DNA of 58,174 bases from Candidatus Gastranaerophilales bacterium (GTDB lineage: Bacteria; Cyanobacteriota; Vampirovibrionia; Gastranaerophilales; JAILCC01), in NCBI GenBank assembly GCA_028696075.1, contig JAQVHS010000013.1, positions 1-58,174 of the forward strand, read 5' to 3'. The position numbers and the translations under genes are program-made. Under the pieces are notes generated by a model that saw only the letters and a list, made by a program, of their open reading frames with translations, did no database searches and was not told the origin of the DNA. Positions 1-10,926 of this stretch are shown here, one piece after another. Position 1 is the first letter of the stretch. Every line of letters begins with the position of its first letter.

Positions 1-131
1 TGTTTTTTGATAATATCCGCAAGTTTCGCCACGTTAATACTGTCCAAAGATGCATCAACCTCATCAAGCGCATAAAACGGCGCCGGAGAATACCTTTGGA
101 TTGCAAATACAAATGCTAACGCCGTACGTGA
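1..131 (-). pseudogene. smc: SMC C-terminal ATPase lobe, reading on after an in-frame stop
   Basis: Read leftward in the smc frame, these codons continue the conserved SMC C-terminal ATPase domain without a frameshift: [12 protein letters not shown], then the Walker B/D-loop region [12 protein letters not shown]. The stretch runs to the window edge. It is separated from the rest of smc only by one TAA at 132-134. This part is needed to build the ATPase head, so either the stop is a base-call or assembly error or the gene is broken. Confidence 0.8.
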
Positions 132-3100
132 TTATTCGCCGCCGCTCATAGCTTCAAGCCTCTGCATTTTTTTATCCCTGTGCTGGGCTTTAATTGTAAG
201 CCCGCCGTTAAGAGGGTCAACAGGATTTTCCAAAATCAGCTCACCCGGACCGTCTGCAAGCTCGCCAAAAATTTCTTTAAAATGAAAGTTGATTTTTTCA
301 AATGCATCAAGAAAGGACTTACGCTTCAAGTCCTCATACCCCTGCATACGCTCCATAATTTGCGATTTTTCTCTTGACAGGGTTTCAAGCTTGTCCTTGA
401 GTTCGTCTTTTCTTTCGCAAACCGTATCATATTCCTTAATAGCCATCATATTAACATCCCCAAGTTCCGCCATTTTTTTGTCGATACGGGCGATGGCTTT
501 TAAAACATCTTCCGTTGAAATTTCAACAGGGATTAAGTTAGCTATTTGATAACCTGCTTGTGCAAGTTCGTTTCTTATAGCTTCAAGCTCGGGCTCCAGT
601 TCTTTTCTGCGGCCTTTCAACGCTTCTATGTTTTCTTCAAGACGCTCAAGATTCAAGTTCAAAGAATTTTTAAGTGTTTGATATTCCAAAACTCCATTTT
701 GTGCATCATCTCTTTGCTTTTGGAGTTCGGATAATTTCTCATCTATTTCTTTAACTTTAACCTGAAGTTCTTCAATCATTGATTGAATTTGGAGAATTTG
801 CCCTTCTGCAAGCTTCTTATCTTGCGCAAAATTTTCATTATCTGCTTTTAACTTTGTGATTTGATTTTTCTGAGCTTCAACAGATTGCTGCGTGAAGGTG
901 ATTTCCGTTTGGATACTTTTGATTTCGCCTTCTGCTTTGATAATACCCGACTGAAATCTTCTTATTTCAAACTCAATACTTTCTGAAAGCTCATCCAGCT
1001 TAGAAAGCTCATCTTCGGGAATGGATTTTTCCACCTGCTCGATTTCTTTGGTTAAATTTTCAATTTCCAGAGTGATTTCAGCCTGTTTAGTCTTAAGCTC
1101 CTCAAGTTCTCCCTGACTTTTTTGCAAAGCAGGTGTCATTTGAGCCAAAAGTTGTTTTTTAGAGTCGAGTGATTTTTCGGAGTTAGACATAGACTCAACA
1201 AGCGCATCCATAGCGTATTTTTTCCGGTTAAGTTCACTCATGGTTGTTGAATATTCCTGGCGAATAGTGTTCAATTTAGCTTCTATTTTAGCTTTTTCTC
1301 TGTCTAACCTGTCATATTCATCCTGAAACCCGCCTAATTTTTGTTTGCATTTTTCGAGTTCTTTATCCTGCGTACTGGAAAACTGCATTCTTGATTTTGG
1401 AACGCTGCCGCCTGTAATTGCGGCTGATTTATCGTACAAAGAACCGTCCAGACAGACCATGCGGTATTTTCCGATAAGTTTTTGCGCTGTTACTCTGTCT
1501 TCTACAATCAAAGTATCGCCCAAAGCGTGGTAGAAGGCATCTAAGTATTTATCATCAAAATCAATAAGATTAATTGCATAGTCTATGACACCGTTTTGGT
1601 TAGGTGCGCTCATTCTTGAAGGCGCACGTTTAATTTTATTTAAAGGAAGGAAGGTAGCACGGCCTGCTCTTGCACTAATCAGAGCATCCATACAAATACT
1701 TGCCGTATCTTCATCATCTACGACTATAGATGCCATCCTGCCGCCCATTGCAATCTCAAGTGCGGCTGCATAATCATTGTCGACTTTTCCAAGCTGCGCT
1801 AAAGGCGCATGAACACCTTCAATCTTAGATTTCATAATAAAATCTACCGGATAAGAAAGATTAGATTCCGCTACCGCTCTTTTATTTGCTTCAAGCTGTG
1901 CAACTTTATTGTATGCAAGCTGAATATTTCTTGCAGTTTCGTCGATTTTTCCTTTTGTATCATCAAGCGCATTAAACGAATTTTTTTGCATAAGTTCGTA
2001 GTCTTTAAGCTCTTTTGAAAGTTCTTCTATTTGAAGGGTTAATTTGTCTTTTTCATCAAGATTTTTTTGGTTGGCAGCTTCAAAATTATTTATAACTTCC
2101 TGCGCTTCTTGTATATCACGCTCTAAACGCTTGATATTTTCTTCAAGAGGAATAACCTGTTTTAACAGGGTATTTTCTTCGTCCTTCTTGCTCTCTAAAG
2201 CGCTGCGAAGCTCAGAACGCTTCTTTACATTATCGTTGCTCTCACGGCTCATTTCCGCTATTTCTTTTAAAACCCTGTCGAGTTCCTGTTTTTCATGTTC
2301 AATGTTTTTTTCAAGCGATTTGATTTCGTCTTTTTTATTGTCTATGCGCAAATTAGCATTATCTATCTTTCCTTTTAGGGTTTCTATATTTTCAAGCGCG
2401 TTTTTGGATGAAATCTCGTTGTTTTCAACTTGACGGTTAATCATATCGATAGAATTTTGTTTGGTATTAATATCACTTTTAAGAGCTTCTATTTGAGCTT
2501 TGGTTCTGAGCTGTTCGTCCTCACCCTTCTGCTTGACCAATTCAGAAAGTTCTTGCAGCTTAGCTTTTGTTTCATCAAGTTTTGTGTCAACTTTTGTGAG
2601 TTCTTTTTCCTGATTTTTCTTGTTTTTATTGGTTTCAAGGATATTTTCATGAACTCTTTCGAGTGAATTTTTTATATCAAAATATTTAACGGTAGAAAGC
2701 TTATTTTCGTATTCGGCTTTTTCTTCACGCAGCTTTTGAAACTTAAGTGCTTCTTCTTTTTGGGATTTCAAGTCTTCAAGCCTGATTTCAATCTCCTGCA
2801 ATACTATATGAGATTTTTCAACACGTTTTTCAACTATTTCAAGCTCACCTGTTGCCTGGTCAATCCTTCTGTCAAAATCCGCCACCCCGGCTATTTCATC
2901 TAAAATTCTGCGTCTGTTTAGAGGCGTATTGTTAACTATCTCCGCAACGTCATTTTGCATAATAACATTGTAACTGCCGGGCGATACGTTATAATCAAGC
3001 AGTTTTTCGTGAATTTCAGACAGGGAAGAAGACTTGCCGTCTAAATAATAAGTGCTTATAAAACCGCTTGAGGTCTTTTTAATATTTCGCTCGACGGTTA

Positions 3101-3365
3101 AGAGTTTTTCGTCCTTTTCATCACCGAAAGTAATCCTTACACTGGCATCGTTTCTGTTGTTATGGGTACTGATAAAGTCGTATAAGGTCTTTGCCCTTAG
3201 GCTTCTTGAAGAAGATAACCCAAGACAAAATAACACGCTGTCTATAACGTTGCTCTTGCCTGAACCGTTAGGTCCCGCTATGGTAGTTAAACCGTCTAAA
3301 AACGGGATTGTTACTTTATTTGCACAAGATTTGAAATTATCTAACTCTAGCTCTCTAATATGCAT
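132..3365 (-). CDS. smc: Chromosome segregation ATPase SMC, ending at an in-frame stop in the ABC signature
   Basis: SMC forms the ring-shaped condensin ATPase that compacts and segregates the chromosome. The start shows the Walker A loop (A-G-P-N-G-S-G-K-S-N) in the first 45 residues. Long Lys/Glu-rich coiled-coil arms follow, with a hinge near the middle (region around G-V-H-A-P-L-A-Q-L-G), and the ABC signature is at the very end (M-S-G-G-E). The codon after that Glu is TAA where the family has Lys, so the head domain is cut; the missing part is still encoded at 1-131. I start at 3365 because AAGG lies 6 nt upstream and the protein then opens M-H-I-R-E-L-E-L-D-N-F-K-S as SMCs do. An in-frame ATG at 3395 has no ribosome-binding site. 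Family identity is certain; integrity is doubtful. Confidence 0.9.
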   Translation of the reverse strand: MHIRELELDNFKSCANKVTIPFLDGLTTIAGPNGSGKSNVIDSVLFCLGLSSSRSLRAKTLYDFISTHNNRNDASVRITFGDEKDEKLLTVERNIKKTSSGFISTYYLDGKSSSLSEIHEKLLDYNVSPGSYNVIMQNDVAEIVNNTPLNRRRILDEIAGVADFDRRIDQATGELEIVEKRVEKSHIVLQEIEIRLEDLKSQKEEALKFQKLREEKAEYENKLSTVKYFDIKNSLERVHENILETNKNKKNQEKELTKVDTKLDETKAKLQELSELVKQKGEDEQLRTKAQIEALKSDINTKQNSIDMINRQVENNEISSKNALENIETLKGKIDNANLRIDNKKDEIKSLEKNIEHEKQELDRVLKEIAEMSRESNDNVKKRSELRSALESKKDEENTLLKQVIPLEENIKRLERDIQEAQEVINNFEAANQKNLDEKDKLTLQIEELSKELKDYELMQKNSFNALDDTKGKIDETARNIQLAYNKVAQLEANKRAVAESNLSYPVDFIMKSKIEGVHAPLAQLGKVDNDYAAALEIAMGGRMASIVVDDEDTASICMDALISARAGRATFLPLNKIKRAPSRMSAPNQNGVIDYAINLIDFDDKYLDAFYHALGDTLIVEDRVTAQKLIGKYRMVCLDGSLYDKSAAITGGSVPKSRMQFSSTQDKELEKCKQKLGGFQDEYDRLDREKAKIEAKLNTIRQEYSTTMSELNRKKYAMDALVESMSNSEKSLDSKKQLLAQMTPALQKSQGELEELKTKQAEITLEIENLTKEIEQVEKSIPEDELSKLDELSESIEFEIRRFQSGIIKAEGEIKSIQTEITFTQQSVEAQKNQITKLKADNENFAQDKKLAEGQILQIQSMIEELQVKVKEIDEKLSELQKQRDDAQNGVLEYQTLKNSLNLNLERLEENIEALKGRRKELEPELEAIRNELAQAGYQIANLIPVEISTEDVLKAIARIDKKMAELGDVNMMAIKEYDTVCERKDELKDKLETLSREKSQIMERMQGYEDLKRKSFLDAFEKINFHFKEIFGELADGPGELILENPVDPLNGGLTIKAQHRDKKMQRLEAMSGGE

Positions 3366-3395
3366 GTGATGCCTTAAATTGTGATATTCACTCAT

Positions 3396-3594
3396 TATTA
3401 AGTTTGATACAGCAAAGTCAATTTGTCAAAAAGTTTAAAGTTGCTTAATAAAAAGAGGCCGGGAACAGGTGAATAAGTTTAAGAGATGAACAGGTGAAGG
3501 ACTTAAGAGTTTGTCTTTACGAGCGGTAGCGAAGTAATTTGGCTCAACGGTCTTCAAAACAACTCTTTACCCGCTGTATTGCCATGTCCTCAAT
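3396..3594. other. Intergenic stretch with degenerate repeat words
   Basis: No gene is visible. An 11-nt word, GAACAGGTGAA, occurs twice (3463-3473 and 3488-3498). A piece at about 3515-3540 (ACGAGCGGTAGCGAAGTAAT) resembles the dispersed palindromic repeats common in many genomes. The stretch is probably debris of interspersed repeats between the smc promoter and the groEL terminator. Confidence 0.4.
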
Positions 3595-3628
3595 AAAAAA
3601 GCCCCGATTTATTCGGGGCTTTTTTTGT
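3595..3628 (-). terminator. Rho-independent terminator of groESL
   Basis: The stem GCCCCGA/TCGGGGC has a short AT loop and runs of A on the left and T on the right, so it can act in both directions. It lies 22 nt beyond the groEL stop in the leftward direction. Confidence 0.9.
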
Positions 3629-3650
3629 TTATTTTATGAAGGTAATGAGC

Positions 3651-5327
<1,677 letters not shown>

Positions 5328-5347
5328 CTATACAATTCTTAGTTTGC

Positions 5348-5447
5348 TAGGGCTTACGCCGTCTTGGATTATGCGGGTCGTTCGGAAAGCTCATCACTTA
5401 CCTCCGACTTACGGGCTGGGTTCGGCTTTGCCTAACACGGCGCCCTA
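5348..5447. repeat. GC-rich 100-nt element between groES and groEL with imperfect inverted ends
   Basis: The left end reads TAGGGC-TTAC-GCCGT and the right end reads ACGGC-GCCCTA. The ends are therefore inverted repeats, with four extra bases on the left. The interior is far richer in G and C than the surrounding AT-rich DNA and has no ORF of its own. This looks like a small non-autonomous palindromic element (MITE or REP-like) inserted into the groESL operon. Confidence 0.55.
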
Positions 5448-5458
5448 CCGCAAATCCG

Positions 5459-5755
5459 CTACTCAATAATAGCTAAAACATCTTTTTCGCTAATAATTTT
5501 AAGCTCGGTACCGTTTAATTTAACGTCTGTTCCGCTGTATTTAGCAAATAAAACGGTGTCGCCCACCTTAACGTCCATTTCCAAACGTTTTCCGTCTTTA
5601 TCTCTGGTACCCAATCCTACGGCGAGAACTTCGCCTTTTTGCGGTTTTTCTTTTGCACTATCAGGTATAAAGATACCGCCCGATGATTGTTGAGTATCAT
5701 CAATAACTTTGATAACCATTTTGTCGCCTAACGGTTTAATTTTTAATTCTGACAT
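5459..5755 (-). CDS. groES: Co-chaperonin GroES, 10 kDa
   Basis: The heptameric lid for GroEL. It begins with the GroES fold M-S-E-L-K-I-K-P-L-G-D-K, has the mobile-loop region S-S-G-G-I-F-I-P-D-S-A, and then G-T-R-D-K-D-G-K and K-Y-S-G-T-D-V-K. I place the start at 5755, where GGAGG lies 7 nt upstream. An in-frame ATG ten codons earlier would translate that ribosome-binding site itself. At 98 residues it fits the family (about 95). It is the first gene of the groES-groEL operon. Confidence 0.96.
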   Translation of the reverse strand: MSELKIKPLGDKMVIKVIDDTQQSSGGIFIPDSAKEKPQKGEVLAVGLGTRDKDGKRLEMDVKVGDTVLFAKYSGTDVKLNGTELKIISEKDVLAIIE

Positions 5756-5823
5756 GTTTTTTCCTCCAAACAATTTCTCTTTCATAATAAATGAAACATG
5801 TTAATATTGCTCACAAGTATAAT

Positions 5824-5839
5824 TTATAACAAGTTATAA
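5824..5839. promoter_or_regulatory. Perfect palindrome upstream of groES
   Basis: TTATAAC-AA-GTTATAA is a 7-bp perfect inverted repeat with a 2-nt spacer, about 70 nt upstream of the groES start in an AT-rich promoter region. It overlaps possible -10 words (TATAAT/TATACT on the minus strand). It could be an operator replacing the missing CIRCE element, but AT-rich palindromes also arise by chance. Confidence 0.35.
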
Positions 5840-5945
5840 AAAAATAAGCTTTTTTTAACAAAAAATTAATCATTCTTGCAAAAAGTAACAAATGATTTTA
5901 TATTTAGATTTAATATAAGCAATTCACTAAATCAAGGATAAAGGC

Positions 5946-6569
5946 ATGCCTATTACAAACATTCAAAACAATTTTTCTCAATTTAAAACAAATACAACAA
6001 CGCAAACCGCAGCTGAGCCAAAGGTTCAGCAACAAGCGACATCTCCTGCATCAGCAGAGATAAAAAAAGATTCGTTTGAAAAATCTACTAAATTCAAAAC
6101 AATCGGGGCGATAGGATATCCGTTATTATGTATAGCATTAGGTGCAATACAAAAAGGTGTTAAAAACGAAATGAGATATTTAGGTTCTGCCATAGGGCTT
6201 ATCGGTCTTCCCGTAACTGTGGGCATAGGCTACTTAATCGGCAAGCTTACAGACAATAATATTAACAAAGGCAGAGAGAACAAAACCACGGGAAAACCTA
6301 CTGTATTTGGTGCAATAAGTGCTATTTTGGGAGGCGGTTTAATTGGTATTTCGTCTGCTTCAACCAAGCTGGCAAAAGATGTCAAATTCGCTAAATACGT
6401 TGATAGCCCACACTTCAAAAAATTCGGTGCATTAGACCTTAAAAAGTTAAAAAATGTTAGTGCAAAAGGTGCAGCTATAGGCGCAGCAACATTAGGTGCA
6501 GCATACTTCGGTCTAAAAGCTTTACTTAAAAACTCCGCAAATAAAGCCGCCGAAACTAAGGCTGCTTAA
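5946..6569 (+). CDS. Small membrane protein with Gly/Ala-rich helices, unknown function
   Basis: I do not recognise a family. The 207 residues start with a Gln/Thr/Asn-rich leader (about 1-40) ending in [10 protein letters not shown]. Three hydrophobic Gly/Ala-rich segments follow, near residues 52-68, 72-96 and 117-140, and a fourth near 170-190 ([17 protein letters not shown]). This suggests an integral membrane protein without a classical signal peptide. The leader resembles those of the GNAT protein at 45117 and, less closely, the peptidase at 8104. Its stop overlaps that of the convergent gcvPB (shared TTAA). AAGG lies about 8 nt before the ATG. Confidence 0.7.
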   Translation: MPITNIQNNFSQFKTNTTTQTAAEPKVQQQATSPASAEIKKDSFEKSTKFKTIGAIGYPLLCIALGAIQKGVKNEMRYLGSAIGLIGLPVTVGIGYLIGKLTDNNINKGRENKTTGKPTVFGAISAILGGGLIGISSASTKLAKDVKFAKYVDSPHFKKFGALDLKKLKNVSAKGAAIGAATLGAAYFGLKALLKNSANKAAETKAA

Positions 6570-7975
6570 TCCCACTTAAGATTAGGATTTCTTGCGGCAA
6601 AGGTTTCATCGACTTTTTTAACGGGAGCGTTAGACGGTGCATTGATAAAATCTTCCTGGTTTTCTTTTACATCCTGTGCCAGTTTTATCATCACATTAAT
6701 AAACTCGTCTAAAGTTGCCTTTGACTCTGTTTCTGTAGGCTCTATCATCATTGCTTCATGAACAATCAGAGGGAAATAAATTGTAGGCGGATGAAATCCG
6801 TAATCTATAAGCCTTTTAGCAAGCATAAGGGTGTTTATCCCGTATTCTTTTTGGTTATGGCTTGTCATTACGAATTCATGCATACAATGCCTGTCAAACG
6901 GCACTTCATAGTAATCCTTTAATTTTTCTTTGATATAATTAGCGTTCAAAACAGCATCTTCACTGGCTTTTTTTAAGTCTTTGCCCATCATGGTTATATA
7001 AGTATAGGCTCTGACTAAAATACCGAAATTTCCGAAGAACGAGCGGACTTTGCCTATAGAATTTGGCAGAGAATAATCACGGTAGTATTTTTTATCTTTG
7101 TAGCCTATAACAGGTACAGGCAAGAATTCTGCCAGTTTTTGCACAACACCGACGGGGCCTGCCCCGGGTCCGCCTCCGCCATGAGGGGTGGAAAAAGTTT
7201 TGTGCAAATTAACATGCACTACGTCAAAGCCCATAATAGCAGGGTTTGTAATCCCCATAATAGCGTTAAGGTTCGCTCCGTCGTAGTAAAGCAATCCGCC
7301 TGCCTGATGTACCAAAGACGAGATTTCTAAAATATCACGCTCAAACAACCCCAAAGTATTTGGGTTTGTAAGCATCAAGCCCGCGATATCATCGTCAAGA
7401 GCTTTTTTAAGTTCTTCAATATCAACCAGCCCGTCTTGGTTTGATTTTATTTCTACCACTTCAAAGCCGCACATTTTAGCGCTGGCAGGGTTTGTGCCGT
7501 GGGCTGAATCAGGTACTATAATTTTTGTCTTTTTAAGACCTTTAGTTTCAAAATAAGCTTTAATAACCATTAAACCTGCAAGTTCGCCATGCGCACCTGC
7601 TGCCGGCTGCAAACTCACCGCATCCATGCCCGTAACTGCACAAAGCTGTTTTTGTAAGTGATACATAAGAGCTAATGCGCCTTGAAGAGTATCATCACTC
7701 TGGTTAGGGTGTATATTCAAAAATCCGTCAAGATTAGCCGCCCACTCGTTAATTTTCGGGTTATATTTCATGGTACAGGAACCCAAAGGATAAAAGCCCT
7801 CGTCCAAACAAAAATTCTTTTTTGAAAGATTAAAAAAGTGCCTTACCACTTCGCCTTCGCTAAGTTCCGGCAGGTTTGGCGCCGTTTTTCTTATGTAAAC
7901 TTCATCAAGATTATCTATATCCTTCACTTCTGCTATTGCAGGTCGGTTTGATTTTTCAAAAATTGTTTTCCCCAC
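6566..7975 (-). CDS. gcvPB: Glycine dehydrogenase (decarboxylating) subunit 2, P-protein beta subunit
   Basis: The PLP-binding half of the two-subunit P-protein of the glycine cleavage system, which decarboxylates glycine and passes the aminomethyl group to the H-protein lipoyl arm. Family landmarks are [16 protein letters not shown] near residue 60, the PLP lysine in [15 protein letters not shown] near residue 258, and [11 protein letters not shown] near the C-terminus. The length (469) is normal for subunit 2. The start is GTG with GAGGGGG upstream. gcvPA, gcvT and gcvH are not in the window. A good sigma-70 promoter lies about 35 nt upstream, and no glycine riboswitch is visible. Confidence 0.95.
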   Translation of the reverse strand: MGKTIFEKSNRPAIAEVKDIDNLDEVYIRKTAPNLPELSEGEVVRHFFNLSKKNFCLDEGFYPLGSCTMKYNPKINEWAANLDGFLNIHPNQSDDTLQGALALMYHLQKQLCAVTGMDAVSLQPAAGAHGELAGLMVIKAYFETKGLKKTKIIVPDSAHGTNPASAKMCGFEVVEIKSNQDGLVDIEELKKALDDDIAGLMLTNPNTLGLFERDILEISSLVHQAGGLLYYDGANLNAIMGITNPAIMGFDVVHVNLHKTFSTPHGGGGPGAGPVGVVQKLAEFLPVPVIGYKDKKYYRDYSLPNSIGKVRSFFGNFGILVRAYTYITMMGKDLKKASEDAVLNANYIKEKLKDYYEVPFDRHCMHEFVMTSHNQKEYGINTLMLAKRLIDYGFHPPTIYFPLIVHEAMMIEPTETESKATLDEFINVMIKLAQDVKENQEDFINAPSNAPVKKVDETFAARNPNLKWD

Positions 7976-8005
7976 GGGCTATCCCCCTCTTCAATACCTG
8001 GTTAA

Positions 8006-8034
8006 ATTATATAATGGCAAACATTAATTTACAA
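8006..8034 (-). promoter_or_regulatory. Sigma-70 promoter for gcvPB
   Basis: On the minus strand, -35 TTGTAA (8029-8034) and -10 TATAAT (8006-8011) are separated by 17 nt. It points at gcvPB and is arranged back to back with the peptidase promoter. Confidence 0.7.
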
Positions 8035-8052
8035 ATGCGTAAATTAAAGCAA

Positions 8053-8080
8053 TTTTGAAAGATTATTATTTTTATATAAT
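8053..8080 (+). promoter_or_regulatory. Probable promoter for the M16 peptidase gene
   Basis: A perfect -10 TATAAT (8075-8080) has a weak -35 TTTTGA at 16-nt spacing. It sits 23 nt before the peptidase start codon. Confidence 0.5.
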
Positions 8081-8103
8081 ATAAGGGTAGCAAGGTTGTA
8101 TAC

Positions 8104-10875
8104 ATGTATATTAATTCTATAGATTTTAATAATAATAAAATTAAGGCGGATAAAAATTTCAAAAGTAACGCCAGTGTGCCGTTAAGAAATGATGAAACCG
8201 TCCTGTCTAAAAGTGCTTCCGCTGCCCTTAGGAATGTAAGTTTCAGACAAAAAAACTACACTTTTTTAGAAGATGTGAAAATCCCTTATTTGGACGTCAA
8301 CGCCAAATTATTTGTACTAAAAAACGGACAAAAACTGTTGGTTATTAAAAAGGACGGACCTACTGTTGTAAAAACACACTTCAAAGTCGGTTCAATGAAC
8401 GAAAATGACAATATACGAGGTATAAGCCACTATATTGAACACAACCTGTTTAACGGTTCTAAAAATTATAAGGCCGGTGAATTCGTCGACAACGTAATAA
8501 AAATGGGCGGTAAATACAATGCCAGCACAGGTTTTAATGTAACGGACTATTTCGTTGTAAATCCTCTTTCAAGTAAAGAGGAACTGGCTAAAACAGTAAA
8601 CATGCACTCGGATATGATAGTAAACCCTGATTTTTCAGTTGACATGCTTGAAAAGGAAAAAGGCCCCGTTATATCCGAAATTCAAATGATTGGCGATAAT
8701 CCGCAAAATAAAACGTTAAATGCTCTGCTTAAAAACCTGTTCCAAATCAAAACAAACGCTCAGGATTTGGTGGGCGGCAGCGTCGAAAATATACGAAATT
8801 TAGACAGAGATACCGTTCTTAAGTTTTATAATACTTACTATACCCCGGATAATGCCATCAGTGTGGTGATTTCAAGTGAAGATGAAGAAAAAGTTGCAGC
8901 TACTATGAGCGAAGAGTTCAAGGATTTTGTAAAAACAACTAATACCCCAAAATATCACGAAGAATTAACCCCCGTAACCAAAAGCGTGAGGCAGGATTTG
9001 GTTTCAACAAACACACAATCAACAATAATTCAGCTGGGCTTTGCCGTTCCCTCGGTTAAAGAAGAAAAAATCGCTTTAACCCTTCTTCTTCAAGTGCTTG
9101 CTATGTATAAAAACTCACGGCTTCAAAAAGCAATGGATAAATACGGTGCAGATATTTCAACGGTAATAGAAAATATCGGAACTAAACCAACAGACCCTCA
9201 AGCCGTAATCTTTAACACTTCTACCCCAAAAGGAAATCAGGAAGAAATCTTAAAAGATATTTATCAAGAAATTCACAACGTAAACATAAATGGGATTTCA
9301 GAGTCCGAACTTAATATAGCAAAAGAAAAATTAAAAAACTTCATTAACCAAACAGGCGAGTCAAATATGGGGATTACTTCTCTGCTCGCTTCTACAATAC
9401 TGGATGAGGGTAATCTTGATACTTTAAAAAACCTTGATAAAATTATTGAAGGCATAAAACCGCAAGATGTTCAAAATATTTCCAAAAAATATCTCGACCT
9501 TAATAAGGTTTCCATTGCACTTACGCACCCTGCTAAAAAGAAGGATAACGTATCCTTCGGCGGAAAAGTACAAAATGCCCAAAATATAAACTTCTACCGT
9601 CTTCCGAATAATATCGAACTAACAACCGGTAATACCCATGATGCAAAAATCAGCGCAATAAAATTTGAACTGAAATGCCCTGAATTACAGGATGAAAAAC
9701 CGGGCGTGTCATCAATGCTTAGAGGCATGCTTACAAAAGGCACATCTTTAATGAGCGAGGAAGAATTCAGCAACATTAACGATATAAACAGTATCGAAAA
9801 AAACATTTCAGGAAGCTACAATTCAATAGTCTTTAATTTCAAAGCCCCTTCTGACAAAATAAAAACCGTGATTGAACAGTTCAGAAGAAATATATATGCC
9901 CCCGTACTTACACAGGAAAACTTTGACAAGGTAAAACAAGAACTGAAAAACTCATATCTAAGCAGTCCTAAGGTTGCTTTAGATAAAGGGGTAGAGCTTC
10001 TATACGGCAATCATCCCTTGGGCACCGGCTCCGGAAAAGCTTACAGAAATCTCGACAATTTAACCCTGAATGATGTAATAGAACATTATAACAAAATTCT
10101 TTACAATAGCGCATTTACAGCTACAGCAACAATGGATTTTGACAAAAATAAAGAAGCATTGGGAAATCTTTACAGCGAACTTGCTCAAATTAAACAACAA
10201 TACAAGCCTGCTACCCTCGGGCAAAAGCCTTTAATAAAAGAGCTTGATTCTGCTAAAATAGCCTTAGAAACAGTTAACAGAAGCCAGGCCGATATAGTTC
10301 AGCTATTTAGGATTGAAGAAACAGGCAATGTAAAAGATAAGGTAACAATGTCGCTTTTAAATGAAATTCTCGGCGGCAACAGCAATTCAAGATTGTTTAA
10401 CGACCTAAGAGAAACCCAAAAGCTTGCCTATAGAGTTAATTCTTTCTATGAATCATCGGACAACGAAGGAATACTTGCTCTAAATATAATGACAACAACC
10501 GATAATACACAGGTTCCGCAATATGACAACGTTAAAAAGTCATTGGAAGGGTTTAAAAAGCATATAAATCAACTGATAACAACACCTGTTTCACAAGAAG
10601 AATTAAACGCTGCAAAACGCCAGCTGAAAAGCAAAATAGCATTCTTAAAAGAATCCACTCAGGGCAAAAATCAAATCACAAGTATTTCGATGAAAAGCCC
10701 CTATAAAAAAGAGTACCCGGATGAAATGCTTAAAGCAATAGACAGCGCAACGGCAGAAGATATTCAAAAAATTGCCGGACATTATTTGACCAAGCCTTCC
10801 GTTGTTTCAATCGTTGCAAGCAAGGCTACCATTGATAATAATGCGGATTATCTTCAATCATTTGCAGGAAAATAA
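8104..10875 (+). CDS. M16-family zinc metallopeptidase, two-lobed (pitrilysin/insulinase type)
   Basis: The inverted zinc motif H-x-x-E-H is present as H-Y-I-E-H at residues 109-113, with the third ligand Glu in G-P-V-I-S-E-I-Q near residue 192. This marks the catalytic N-terminal lobe (about 65-460). A second lobe (about 490-920) repeats the fold without the zinc motif and has the usual R-x-Y-type C-terminal signature region (E-T-Q-K-L-A-Y-R-V-N). The two lobes are joined by a linker containing N-V-S-F-G-G. The first 60 residues are an Asn/Ser/Lys-rich leader, not a classical signal peptide, ending L-R-N-V-S-F-R. M16 enzymes cleave peptides inside a closed clamshell. The location is unclear; no neighbour suggests a substrate. 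Confidence 0.9.
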   Translation: MYINSIDFNNNKIKADKNFKSNASVPLRNDETVLSKSASAALRNVSFRQKNYTFLEDVKIPYLDVNAKLFVLKNGQKLLVIKKDGPTVVKTHFKVGSMNENDNIRGISHYIEHNLFNGSKNYKAGEFVDNVIKMGGKYNASTGFNVTDYFVVNPLSSKEELAKTVNMHSDMIVNPDFSVDMLEKEKGPVISEIQMIGDNPQNKTLNALLKNLFQIKTNAQDLVGGSVENIRNLDRDTVLKFYNTYYTPDNAISVVISSEDEEKVAATMSEEFKDFVKTTNTPKYHEELTPVTKSVRQDLVSTNTQSTIIQLGFAVPSVKEEKIALTLLLQVLAMYKNSRLQKAMDKYGADISTVIENIGTKPTDPQAVIFNTSTPKGNQEEILKDIYQEIHNVNINGISESELNIAKEKLKNFINQTGESNMGITSLLASTILDEGNLDTLKNLDKIIEGIKPQDVQNISKKYLDLNKVSIALTHPAKKKDNVSFGGKVQNAQNINFYRLPNNIELTTGNTHDAKISAIKFELKCPELQDEKPGVSSMLRGMLTKGTSLMSEEEFSNINDINSIEKNISGSYNSIVFNFKAPSDKIKTVIEQFRRNIYAPVLTQENFDKVKQELKNSYLSSPKVALDKGVELLYGNHPLGTGSGKAYRNLDNLTLNDVIEHYNKILYNSAFTATATMDFDKNKEALGNLYSELAQIKQQYKPATLGQKPLIKELDSAKIALETVNRSQADIVQLFRIEETGNVKDKVTMSLLNEILGGNSNSRLFNDLRETQKLAYRVNSFYESSDNEGILALNIMTTTDNTQVPQYDNVKKSLEGFKKHINQLITTPVSQEELNAAKRQLKSKIAFLKESTQGKNQITSISMKSPYKKEYPDEMLKAIDSATAEDIQKIAGHYLTKPSVVSIVASKATIDNNADYLQSFAGK

Positions 10876-10890
10876 AATTAAGAACCTTGT

Positions 10891-10919
10891 TTGCATAACT
10901 GCTAAAAAATTTGTATTAT
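10891..10919 (+). promoter_or_regulatory. Strong promoter whose start point falls at the downstream start codon
   Basis: -35 TTGCAT (10891-10896), a 17-nt spacer and -10 TATTAT (10914-10919). The ATG of the oxidoreductase at 10927 is only 7 nt after the -10, which is where transcription should begin, and there is no ribosome-binding site. This predicts a leaderless mRNA. Confidence 0.6.
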
Positions 10920-10926
10920 ATATAAT

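Noticed and set aside
5786-5945. CIRCE/HrcA operator for groESL
   Set aside because: No TTAGCACTC-N9-GAGTGCTAA match exists; only an AT-rich palindrome is present.
7976-8053. Glycine riboswitch before gcvPB
   Set aside because: The gap to the promoter is under 40 nt, too short for the aptamer, and no conserved elements are seen.
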